A stretch of DNA of 37,194 bases from Anaerolineae bacterium (GTDB taxonomy: Bacteria; Chloroflexota; Anaerolineae; Anaerolineales; Villigracilaceae), in assembly GCA_022616105.1 (NCBI GenBank), contig JAKEFL010000028.1:1-37194 (forward strand), read 5' to 3'. Of this stretch, positions 28,320 to 35,952 are shown one piece after another. The notes under the pieces were generated by a model. The model was given only the letters and a program-made list of their open reading frames with translations. It was not told the origin of the DNA and searched no databases. The translations under genes were made by a program, and so were the position numbers. The first letter of the stretch is position 1; every line of letters begins with the position of its first letter.

Positions 28320-28390
28320 CCGCCGGAGCCAAACCAGCGCTTAACTCATCTTCCGCAGGGACGAATTTCACACGGAAAATCTTAACGCCA

Positions 28391-28450
28391 CACTTGCACC
28401 CGATTTTCTTAGCAAATCGTGCGTTTGGTGCAGTGCAGGTGAGGCGCGAA
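28391..28450. repeat. Intergenic repeat family with copy at 8697-8754
   Basis: 'gcacccgattttcttagcaaatcgtgcgtttggtgcagtgcaggtgaggcgc'. Confidence 0.75.
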
Positions 28451-28558
28451 GCCGCGAAGATTTGAATCTCTTTGCGCCTTCGCGTCTTTGCGTTGATATC
28501 TTGATGTAGAAATTAGACATGATCTCAGTGGCTCTGCATCTCTGTGGCTATAATCGTA

Positions 28559-30022
28559 TTATCTCCCATACGGATACCAATAGGACTTATCCTCCATATT
28601 GAAATCCCAATGCACGTGCTTGGTCTCGCGGAACTCGTCGAGACCTTCGATGCCGAGTTCACGCGCGCCGCCTGAATATTTCATTCCGCCAAATGGACCC
28701 GCATAATTATCCGTTAATGGGTCATTGATCCAGATCGTCCCGGCTTTCACGTCTTCAAAAAACATTTTGATCTTCTTCGGGTCTTCTGAAAGCAAGACCG
28801 CGCCCAAGCCATACTTGCAATCGTTCACCCGATCAATTGCTTCTTCAAACGATGTGTACTCCATCAACGGCACGGCGGGACCAAACGTCTCTTCGCGCAT
28901 GATGAGCATGGTGTGGTCAACGCCGGTCAACACGGTTGGCTCATAGAACCAGCCTTTGCTTATATCTCTTGGTCGCTGACCACCTGTGAGGACTTGTGCG
29001 CCGCGAGTTCGTGCATCTTCCACATGCGACTCGATCTTGGCGCGATACGAATCGCCGATCATCGGACCGACATCCGTTGAAGCATCTAATCCTGAACCCA
29101 ACTTCAATGACTTCACGTGCTCTACAATCGCTTCCGTGAATTGTTTCGCCTTTGATTGCGGTATATACACACGCTCCGTGCTTGTGCAAACCTGTCCCGC
29201 GTTGATGAGCGCGGCATATGCCACAGCCTTCGCGGCGCGTTCAGGGTCAGCATCTTCCGCGATGACTGTCGCATCCTTGCCGCCGAGTTCGAGATGCAGT
29301 TTCTTCATCATCGGCGCGGCATGTGACGCGATTCGTTGTCCCGTCGCCAAACTTCCTGTAAACGCGATCACTGGCACATCAGGATGTTTCACCAATGGCT
29401 CGCCTGTCTCTGCGCCGAAGCCTGTTACAACATTGACTACTCCTGCTGGCAATCCATCAAAACAATGTTCAGCTAAATATAAAGCCGTCAATGGTGTCAT
29501 CTCCGATGGCTTGATAATTACAGTATTCCCAGCCGCGAGCGCAGGCGCGACCTTCCATGCCATGAGCAACAACGGATAATTCCACGGCACAATGCATCCC
29601 ACCACACCATAGGGCTCCTTCAAAATAAAATTGAATTGCGAATGCTCACCCGGCGGAATGACTCTGCCTCGATCATGCCTTCCTAATTCCGCATAATAGT
29701 CAAACGTGTTCGCCACCCATTCCAACTCTTCATCATTTTCAGGGATCGGCTTGCCCTCTTCCAGCGTCAGCAAATGCACGATCTCTTCTTTGTGACTCCG
29801 CACCTTGGATGCGACCTCATGTAATAGGCTTGTCCTTTCGTTCGCGCCCATTTTCCTCCAGGACTTGAACACCTCCTTGCTGGATCTCACAGCGGATTCC
29901 ACATCTTCAGCTGTCCCACGCGGGACAGTGTCCAGCACCTCCTCCGTCGCAGGATTCGTGACCTCGATCTCGCCATTTGCATTGCCTTTGGTGAACTGCC
30001 CGTTGATGTACATGAGTTTCAT
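28559..30022 (-). CDS. Aldehyde dehydrogenase family protein
   Basis: VPWNYPLLLMAWKVAPALAAGNTVIIKPSE, AFTGSLATGQRI, LELGGKDATVIAEDAD, NAGQVCTSTERVYI; start at MKLMYINGQ. Confidence 0.95.
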   Translation of the reverse strand: MKLMYINGQFTKGNANGEIEVTNPATEEVLDTVPRGTAEDVESAVRSSKEVFKSWRKMGANERTSLLHEVASKVRSHKEEIVHLLTLEEGKPIPENDEELEWVANTFDYYAELGRHDRGRVIPPGEHSQFNFILKEPYGVVGCIVPWNYPLLLMAWKVAPALAAGNTVIIKPSEMTPLTALYLAEHCFDGLPAGVVNVVTGFGAETGEPLVKHPDVPVIAFTGSLATGQRIASHAAPMMKKLHLELGGKDATVIAEDADPERAAKAVAYAALINAGQVCTSTERVYIPQSKAKQFTEAIVEHVKSLKLGSGLDASTDVGPMIGDSYRAKIESHVEDARTRGAQVLTGGQRPRDISKGWFYEPTVLTGVDHTMLIMREETFGPAVPLMEYTSFEEAIDRVNDCKYGLGAVLLSEDPKKIKMFFEDVKAGTIWINDPLTDNYAGPFGGMKYSGGARELGIEGLDEFRETKHVHWDFNMEDKSYWYPYGR

Positions 30023-30035
30023 AATGTTCCTCATA

Positions 30036-30141
30036 TGTCATTCTGAGCGACCGTAGGGAGCGAAGAATCTCTTCTTTGAACGGAAGCACACCCTACACTC
30101 GGAGATTCTTCGTCGCCGCTTCGCGGCTTCTCAGAATGACA
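30036..30141. repeat. Intergenic repeat, TGTCATTCTGAGCG family
   Basis: 'tgtcattctgagcgaccgtagggagcgaagaatctc...gagattcttcg...ctcagaatgaca'. Confidence 0.8.
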
Positions 30142-30147
30142 TGTGTC

Positions 30148-30873
30148 TTATTGGGTATTGGATAAGTTATTGTGGTCTTTATTTTTTGGTTTTTCCGATG
30201 CCTCAATCAACTCCTTCGGCGTCGCTGCGCCACACGCAGGACAGGCATACTCCTCCTCCGCAGGGACATAAGAACGCCTGCAATATGGGCAGTCTATGGC
30301 ACGTGGCGCGATAGGTACTTCCACTTCTTTGACGACCTCACGCGTCACTTCGCGCGTATGAGTCCGCCCGGGTCCACCCAGCACAACTACTGGACCAAGG
30401 TTTGGCAAGCCCGAACCCCCCGAAGAAGACGGCAGGCTTTTTGCCTCTGGCTTCGAGCCGCCCGATGATTTCTTTTTTGAGGAGCCAAAGTCACTCTTGC
30501 CAGAGCTAAGTACAAAGAACAAAACTGCAATAATCACAACGGATGCCACAGTCACAAAGACAATAATCGCTGTCAATCTCAATGCACGCGGGATGTTATA
30601 CAGTTCATATCCATAACTGAATAGAAATACTCCGCCCACATAGAATGGAGCCAGTATCACCAGCAGGATGATACCTGTGCTTTGATCCAGTCGATTCTCA
30701 AACCATGTCATATAAATGACAAGGATGATCACCGCCAGTGTAGCCAGCGCGATCAACCCACCGGGGATGAGGATATGCAATGGCTTGCCGGGCAGAGAAT
30801 CATCGCGGTCGTATTCGATCACTTCGTGTGTCTTTGCGCCAACCTGCCTGGCGCGATATTGTGATTCAGGCAT
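30148..30873 (-). CDS. Membrane protein with C-terminal zinc ribbon
   Basis: Several TM segments; IDCPYCRRSYVPAEEEYACPACGAATPKELIE. Confidence 0.75.
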   Translation of the reverse strand: MPESQYRARQVGAKTHEVIEYDRDDSLPGKPLHILIPGGLIALATLAVIILVIYMTWFENRLDQSTGIILLVILAPFYVGGVFLFSYGYELYNIPRALRLTAIIVFVTVASVVIIAVLFFVLSSGKSDFGSSKKKSSGGSKPEAKSLPSSSGGSGLPNLGPVVVLGGPGRTHTREVTREVVKEVEVPIAPRAIDCPYCRRSYVPAEEEYACPACGAATPKELIEASEKPKNKDHNNLSNTQ

Positions 30874-30886
30874 ATGAACTCCAATC

Positions 30887-30999
30887 CTCGCGCTGAGCGG
30901 AGCGAGCCGACAGGCGAGAGTAGACGAAGCGCATTTTTACTGGGAATCTTGCGCTTAGTCTTCAGGACAGACGAACATTGTCTCTCCGCTCAGCGCGAG
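30887..30999. repeat. 113-bp MITE-like hairpin element
   Basis: Perfect 16-bp terminal inverted repeats ctcgcgctgagcggag / ctccgctcagcgcgag plus inner arms AGACGAAGCGCA / TGCGCTTAGTCT. Confidence 0.8.
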
Positions 31000-32409
31000 T
31001 TATTTCGCTATGTCCTCAACCGTCTGATCCATTTGCCTGAGGATCAACGGCACTTGCCCCTCGGTCAGATCGGGATGACGGATGGTGTCAAACATATCGC
31101 GAAACGCGTCTCCTAACATGATTCGTACGACGCGCCACGATGAAAGTTGCGGAGTCAGCTCTCCCTCAGAGAGCAATTCAACGGCAGATGCCCATTGAGG
31201 GTGCTCCGCTGAATAATCGGCGAGCAGGTCCACAGTCGAGTCACGAAGCGGGAAGAGTCCCGTGCTCTGCACCCAACGCGCTTGATTCTCCGCTGAAAGC
31301 ATCCAGCGCATGAATAGCCACGAAGCGAGTTGAGTCACATCATCTGACTTAAGCATCACGAACGATGAACCATAAACGACAAATGCATCCCGCTTAACGC
31401 CGGGGAAAGCCAGCACAGTCCATTCATCTTTGTTGCCTGCTGCGGTGAACGCGCGGGATTGATCAGGCAGGTCTTCAAGGCTGGCAGTTGCAAAAAGAGC
31501 CTGGCGTGCAGCGAATCGGTCAGACGTTGAAAGATCAGTTGAAGGGACCCATGCACAACTTTTTTCCTGCAATGACTTCACATACCTGAACGCGTCAACA
31601 TTCCCCGGCGCAAGAAAACGATAACCATCCTCCTCCTGCACGCCGCCGTCGAAGGCGATCATCCATGAAAGAGGGGTCATTGCGTTCGTATCGATCAGCC
31701 AGCCGCCAAGCGCGTTGTTGTCCGGGTTGTCATCTGCGCCCAATTCCTTGTTCGCTGCACAAGACTGCCGCTCAAATTCAGTGGAGGTTGCTGGGGGCGA
31801 ATCAAACCCAAGTTCACGCGCCCAGGTTTGATTGTAGAGAAGGAAGCGTGCCGTCCGCTGCGCGGGAACGCCATATCGTTTTCCATCCACTTCGTCCTGT
31901 GTCCAGATCACCAAAGGAAAATCCGAAACTTCAGAGGCATCCCAGCCATAAAGCGGATCATTCACATACGGATTCAAATCAACGACATCCTCCTGCCACT
32001 CGAGCGCATGCTCCGGGAGCGCGATCACAATTTGCGGAGGGCTGGAATTTTTTAGTGCTTCATCCGTTTGGAAGAACAATTCGCTGTAGTTGCTCTTGCC
32101 CCCTGCACTGACAACGATGCCCCACTCATTTTCTGTATTGAATTGCGCGACCTGAGACTCAAACAGACTCGCCTCTGCGCCAAACCAGGGATGCCAGGTT
32201 TTGACCTGAACTCCGCGCAACGCATCTACCTGGACGTTTAGATTGCTCGCCGCGGGTGTAGGCGTGTTCTTCTCTGACGCGTTTGCCGAAGGCGTCGCGT
32301 TCGGACGCGGGGGGCGCGTCGAATCAGTTGAAGTTATTGGAGTGCATGAAGCAAGAATGAAGATGAATGTCAGAAAAGTAATAAAAGGTTTTTGCAACAT
32401 AATCACCAA
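31000..32409 (-). CDS. Extracellular solute-binding lipoprotein (ABC sugar-binding family)
   Basis: Lipobox FILASC; WHPWFGAEASLFESQVAQFNTENEWGIVV, KRYGVPAQRTARFLLYNQTWARELG. Confidence 0.85.
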   Translation of the reverse strand: MVIMLQKPFITFLTFIFILASCTPITSTDSTRPPRPNATPSANASEKNTPTPAASNLNVQVDALRGVQVKTWHPWFGAEASLFESQVAQFNTENEWGIVVSAGGKSNYSELFFQTDEALKNSSPPQIVIALPEHALEWQEDVVDLNPYVNDPLYGWDASEVSDFPLVIWTQDEVDGKRYGVPAQRTARFLLYNQTWARELGFDSPPATSTEFERQSCAANKELGADDNPDNNALGGWLIDTNAMTPLSWMIAFDGGVQEEDGYRFLAPGNVDAFRYVKSLQEKSCAWVPSTDLSTSDRFAARQALFATASLEDLPDQSRAFTAAGNKDEWTVLAFPGVKRDAFVVYGSSFVMLKSDDVTQLASWLFMRWMLSAENQARWVQSTGLFPLRDSTVDLLADYSAEHPQWASAVELLSEGELTPQLSSWRVVRIMLGDAFRDMFDTIRHPDLTEGQVPLILRQMDQTVEDIAK

Positions 32410-32425
32410 TAAATCACTTTAGCCA

Positions 32426-32568
32426 CGTCATTGCGAGGGCAGTGTAGTCCTGCCCGAAGCAATCTCCAGTTGCACAAAAGGGGATTGCTTCGTCGCCGCT
32501 TGGTTTCGATATGCCCTTCGCAAAGAACGCTCAGGGCTACTCAACCAGCGCGGCTCCTCGCAATGACG
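32426..32568. repeat. CGTCATTGCGAGG-family repeat with nested GGTTTCGATA...GGCTACTCAACC repeat
   Basis: Outer 'cgtcattgcgagg'/'cctcgcaatgacg'; inner 'ggtttcgatatgcccttcgcaaagaacgctcagggctactcaacca'. Confidence 0.85.
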
Positions 32569-32578
32569 AATGAAATAT

Positions 32579-33817
32579 TTAATAAGCCACCATCGGTATC
32601 GGCGTGAAGAGCAGGATGAAAATGATCAGTGTAAAGATGCCAAGCGCGCGCCGGGGCGAGTCAAGTTCGGTAATATCATCGAGTGGCTGCGAACGGACAT
32701 TGCCAAGCCAAAACAGGATCATCACCCATAACAACCAGCTAAAGTTCAATCCGCGAAGTGAGAGCGTTAATAACGATGGCAGAAAACTTAGCGCGATCAG
32801 TCCACCAATAACAAAGGGAAAGATCCTGCGTGCCTTTTCGCCGAACAACCCATAAGCCACATGCCCGCCATCCAGTGTTCCCACAGGGACAAGGTTGAGC
32901 GCCGTGACGAGCAGCCCCGCCCAGCCAGCCAATGCAACGGAATGAAGCTGCACGTCCAGTCCGTTGAACGGGATCGGTTGACCTGTAAAGAAGTATTGCA
33001 ACCAATACAGCGCAGGGGATAGTCCATCCATACTTAAAGGTTTGGGAAGCAGCTCACCAAAAACCATATACTTGGATAGTAAATAGAACACAGAGTTTCC
33101 CTCAAGCAGACCTGTCATTCCCGGTGGAGGCGGCTCAACAGGTCCCAATTGAGAGATGGATAAGCCAATAAACAAAACAGGGATGGCAACGATCAACCCC
33201 GCCAGCGGACCAGCCACACCGACATCAAACAACACACGCTTGTTCTTTGGAATTCCGCGCATGATGATGAACGCGCCCAATGTCCCTAATGGACTGATAA
33301 ATGGCGCGGGTAAAAAGTATGGCAATGTTGCAGGCACCTTGTAATAACGGCAGGCAATGTAATGCCCCATCTCATGTGCGAAAAGGATTCCCAACATGCT
33401 GAGAGCAAACGGCCAGCCGGTCCAGAGATAACGGAGGAGGAAGGTAAGTGACAACGGTCTATCCGGTGGAATGGCATCCGGCGGCAGATCGATGCCTGTA
33501 ACCATCACGCTAATAATGGTTAAGATGAAGAGAATAATATTTATGTGCATTCGCGAGGATGATTTCGGAGGTGTTGGGCTCGGCACAAGGTAGATAAGCT
33601 GCTTATTCCCATCCTCTTTTCGAAAGAGCGGTGTGAGATCATATTGACGCAATGAATCTGCCAGTTGATCATAGGCGGCAGTTGTATCCTCGCTCAATAA
33701 TTGACCACGATAACGTGCGATCCATTCTTTGGGATTGCCCGCCGTGACATCTTCGACACGAAAGATTCTTGACACATAACTTGTAAGTAGATCAATTTCG
33801 GGGATGGACATAAGCAC
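32579..33817 (-). CDS. Site-2 protease (M50) family metalloprotease
   Basis: LFAHEMGHYIACRYY (HEXXH), LNLVPVGTLDGGHVAYGLFG, multi-TM. Confidence 0.92.
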   Translation of the reverse strand: MLMSIPEIDLLTSYVSRIFRVEDVTAGNPKEWIARYRGQLLSEDTTAAYDQLADSLRQYDLTPLFRKEDGNKQLIYLVPSPTPPKSSSRMHINIILFILTIISVMVTGIDLPPDAIPPDRPLSLTFLLRYLWTGWPFALSMLGILFAHEMGHYIACRYYKVPATLPYFLPAPFISPLGTLGAFIIMRGIPKNKRVLFDVGVAGPLAGLIVAIPVLFIGLSISQLGPVEPPPPGMTGLLEGNSVFYLLSKYMVFGELLPKPLSMDGLSPALYWLQYFFTGQPIPFNGLDVQLHSVALAGWAGLLVTALNLVPVGTLDGGHVAYGLFGEKARRIFPFVIGGLIALSFLPSLLTLSLRGLNFSWLLWVMILFWLGNVRSQPLDDITELDSPRRALGIFTLIIFILLFTPIPMVAY

Positions 33818-33834
33818 CTTGTTTATAAGTGTGA

Positions 33835-33926
33835 GACCCTAAAGGTTTTCATTGTGAAAGAGTATCTGAACCAGCAAGACTATTCTGCAACTGTGTTTTC
33901 CAACTCACCGAAAAACCTTTAGGGTC
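33835..33926. repeat. Inverted repeat GACCCTAAAGGTTTT...AAAACCTTTAGGGTC
   Basis: 15-bp arms at about 33835-33849 and 33912-33926. Confidence 0.75.
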
Positions 33927-33941
33927 TGCTCTGGTAATAGG

Positions 33942-34035
33942 CGAGAGTGGATGGGAGTCGAACCCACCGCGGCCCGCAACGCGACCCGCCACAGGTTTTG
34001 AAGACCAGGAAGCCCACCGGGACCTAACCACTCCC
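33942..34035 (-). tRNA. selC: tRNA-Sec (TCA)
   Basis: 94 nt; 8-bp acceptor GGGAGTGG/CCACTCTC, CTTCAAA anticodon loop, long variable arm, GTGGG TTCGACT CCCAT T-arm; one T.T mismatch in the anticodon stem. Confidence 0.88.
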
Positions 34036-34119
34036 ATACGAATACATGCAAGGATAATCGAATGGCAGAGGCTTTGCAAGCAAGTTTATCATTGAGTATT
34101 AACAAAGGATAAAGCAAAA

Positions 34120-34156
34120 GACCTGACAGATCTGCTTCGCAAAAACCTGTCAGGTC
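34120..34156. repeat. REP-like hairpin GACCTGACAG...CTGTCAGGTC
   Basis: Perfect 10-bp arms around a 17-nt loop. Confidence 0.7.
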
Positions 34157-34244
34157 TGAAATGGCCGGGCGTTTAATTAACAAGCGCGCAAACTTGCGCC
34201 TGCGCAGTGTTATTTTACACCCAACTCCACAACTTGCTTTGGAG

Positions 34245-34391
34245 TTAAGATATCAGAATAAACCACCACACGTAAACCAGCATCAGCAGAGTAAACAAAC
34301 CTATGTACAAACGATCTCTCTCACGTGACTGCTGGTAGCTTATGGACCAATATTTCACGGCTCTTCTAAGTTTTTCTTTTATGGGTTTCAT
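34245..34391 (-). CDS. Small membrane protein (48 aa)
   Basis: MKPIKEKLRRAVKYWSISYQQSRERDRLYIGLFTLLMLVYVWWFILIS*; below ORF-track cutoff; aagga upstream; basic N-terminus plus C-terminal TM. Confidence 0.5.
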   Translation of the reverse strand: MKPIKEKLRRAVKYWSISYQQSRERDRLYIGLFTLLMLVYVWWFILIS

Positions 34392-34483
34392 AAAATTGAA
34401 TTCCTTGTTCCATGTTTCTAAACGAGGACAAGTTCAAACTGTCACACCCCACTGGGGAAACCCCCACCTGAAATGGAAATCAA

Positions 34484-34505
34484 AAGACTCCATTTCTGAT
34501 GTCTT
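34484..34505 (-). terminator. Degenerate copy of the tRNA-Pro terminator hairpin
   Basis: AAGACATCA-GAAA-TGGAGTCTT, matching 35284 and 35925 hairpins except one arm. Confidence 0.6.
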
Positions 34506-34511
34506 CATCTG

Positions 34512-34590
34512 TTGGGGCGAAGGGTTTGGCGCTTGCGTCCTCGTTGGAGAAACCACCGACCTTTTGCACCCCTGCAAACGCGCCAGGGGA
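34512..34590 (-). pseudogene. tRNA-Pro-derived pseudogene (copy A)
   Basis: Minus strand: GGCGCGTTTGCAGGGGTGCAAAAGGTCGG[insertion]CAAACCCTTCGCCCC; anticodon loop short by one nt, T-arm interrupted. Confidence 0.6.
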
Positions 34591-34620
34591 AACAGGTCAA
34601 GAGGCAGGAGACTAATTGAA

Positions 34621-34836
34621 TTACAACCCACTTCCGGCTCCTATGAGTATCGCCGCCATGATGGCAACCGATGTGACCAGCAACCATCTGATTATGTCGG
34701 AAAACTTCGGCTGCTTTTTCTTGCCTATCTCTTTGCTCCAGGCTTCCAGGAAAGCGTTCTTATCCTCAGCGCGTTTGGTGAACGGAACCAAAGCAAAAGC
34801 AAGAATACCAAGAATTACAATTAAAACAATGGGCAT
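34621..34836 (-). CDS. Small membrane protein (71 aa, two TM)
   Basis: MPIVLIVILGILAFALVPFTKRAEDKNAFLEAW...IIRWLLVTSVAIMAAILIGAGSGL; aaagga RBS 6 nt upstream. Confidence 0.7.
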   Translation of the reverse strand: MPIVLIVILGILAFALVPFTKRAEDKNAFLEAWSKEIGKKKQPKFSDIIRWLLVTSVAIMAAILIGAGSGL

Positions 34837-35128
34837 GAGAAATCCTTTCTATAATGCCTAAATTGTAAGTCACCTTGCTCTGTTGGCTGCTTTCTATTAC
34901 TTTGCAGTTTTCGCGCCGCTGGAAAAGAGTCAGGTGGATATAAATAAGATTGCCATCCACCTGGAAGGGCAAAATAAGCCGATCTCTAAAACAAGGCACG
35001 CCGGGGCCTGGCCGCACGCATAAGCCACATCACCTCCGAAACACCGGGCGAAAATTATTCTGTTGTAATTTGTTCGCAATGTTCTTCTTCTGCCTGTGGC
35101 GGTCTTGTTAGAAGCAAAGTTTACACAT

Positions 35129-35201
35129 AGGCCACCCAGCACAGGGGTTGTGCATCCCACTGGAAACGGGAGTTTTACCGGTTCGCCTCCGGTGTGGCCT
35201 A
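35129..35201 (+). other. tRNA-like cloverleaf (73 nt, anticodon position GGA)
   Basis: AGGCCAC-CCA-GCAC-AGGGGTT-GTGC-A-TCCCA-CTGGAAA-CGGGA-GTTTT-ACCGG-TTCGCCT-CCGGT-GTGGCCT-A; one C.A mismatch, non-canonical T-loop. Confidence 0.35.
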
Positions 35202-35203
35202 CT

Positions 35204-35229
35204 GTAGGGGCGAGAGAATTTGTTGAGCC
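35204..35229 (-). pseudogene. tRNA-Pro 3'-end fragment (copy D)
   Basis: 'gtaggggcgagagaatttgttgagcc' vs intact 'gtcggggcgagaggatttgaacctcc'. Confidence 0.5.
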
Positions 35230-35283
35230 TGCGAAATCCCCGTATGGGAAACCCCCGACCTGAAATAATAATAATAAAAAAAA

Positions 35284-35305
35284 AAGACTCCATTTCTGGA
35301 GTCTT
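35284..35305 (-). terminator. Rho-independent terminator hairpin (copy B)
   Basis: AAGACTCCA-GAAA-TGGAGTCTT followed by T-tract on minus strand. Confidence 0.8.
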
Positions 35306-35311
35306 TCTCAG

Positions 35312-35400
35312 TCGGGGCGAGAGGATTTGCGCTTTGCGTCCGACCCTTTGCACCCCATGCAAGTGCGCTAGCACCTCCGGTGAGCTTCGCTCGGGCTGCG
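35312..35400 (-). pseudogene. tRNA-Pro-derived pseudogene (copy B) with D-loop and T-arm insertions
   Basis: Minus: CGCAGCCCG[AGCGAAGCTCACCGGAGGTGC]TAGCGCACTTGCATGGGGTGCAAAGGGTCGG[ACGCAAAGCG]CAAATCCTCTCGCCCCGA; 5' acceptor strand lost. Confidence 0.75.
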
Positions 35401-35448
35401 TAAAATGCCGTCATTCGTGCATAGTAATTGGGATAGGTAAGAGGTCGT

Positions 35449-35511
35449 ATTGTCGCCGCGAAGTTGACACGCGTCAAGGCTATTCGTGCTTAGTGCCATC
35501 TGGCATTGTCG
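35449..35511. repeat. 63-bp diverged direct repeat, copy 1 (pentapeptide-repeat gene tail plus downstream sequence)
   Basis: 55/63 identity by eye to 35760-35822; minus-strand MPDGTKHE*. Confidence 0.8.
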
Positions 35512-35584
35512 AACACACAACCACCGGTGTGTGTTCGCTTTCATAAGAGCCTTGCGGTTGGCATAAGTAGTGATGCCAGTCAAT

Positions 35585-35722
35585 CTAATATTCCATAGTA
35601 CATAACTGCAAAAAGCCCATTAATTGGGCATCTCCGTAACAGATCACCTCATTTCCCAGGATACCGATTACCAGAAAAAAGATACCCAAGCCTAAGTATA
35701 TAAAGGCTCTTGCATTTTTCAT
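35585..35722 (-). CDS. Small membrane protein (45 aa)
   Basis: MKNARAFIYLGLGIFFLVIGILGNEVICYGDAQLMGFLQLCTMEY*; ggagg RBS; below ORF-track cutoff. Confidence 0.6.
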   Translation of the reverse strand: MKNARAFIYLGLGIFFLVIGILGNEVICYGDAQLMGFLQLCTMEY

Positions 35723-35790
35723 TTTTCAATCCTCCAGCATTGTTCTCGGTAGTCGCGGAATTGTTGCCGCGATGTTGACAAGCGTCAAGG

Positions 35791-35907
35791 TTATTCGTGC
35801 GTTGTGCCGTCTGGCATTGTTGCATTTTTCAGAGACGCACGGACTATGCTGGTGGTTTGCAAGATGGCACCTTTCAGACTGGCAAATTCCATTTTAGCAT
35901 CTCGCAA
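35791..35907 (-). pseudogene. Pentapeptide-repeat protein C-terminal remnant
   Basis: LRDAK MEFAS LKGAI LQTTS IVRAS LKNAT MPDGTTHE*: hydrophobic residue every five positions; no plausible independent start. Confidence 0.65.
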
Positions 35908-35924
35908 ATGGGTGGTTAATGAAA

Positions 35925-35946
35925 AAGACTCCATTTCTGGAGTCTT
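35925..35946 (-). terminator. Rho-independent terminator of tRNA-Pro
   Basis: AAGACTCCA-GAAA-TGGAGTCTT + TTTT on minus strand. Confidence 0.88.
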
Positions 35947-35952
35947 CGTCTG

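Noticed and set aside
28986-29579. 197-aa plus-strand ORF
   Set aside because: Antisense to the aldehyde dehydrogenase gene.
31000-32409. Complete ABC sugar transporter operon
   Set aside because: Only the solute-binding protein is present; neighbours are a zinc-ribbon membrane protein and an M50 protease.
34342-34824. 160-aa plus-strand ORF
   Set aside because: Antisense to two better supported small ORFs and runs through pseudo-tRNA A; composition does not look like protein.
35128-35201. Cobalamin-type riboswitch
   Set aside because: Multi-stem structure prompted a check, but no B12-box (GCCACTG in context) or downstream B12/transport gene; tRNA-like geometry fits better.
35108-35477. 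ORFs 35108-35374 and 35199-35477 (minus)
   Set aside because: They translate pseudo-tRNA B, its terminator and the T-tract; similar peptides arise from the copies only because the RNA-derived DNA is repeated.
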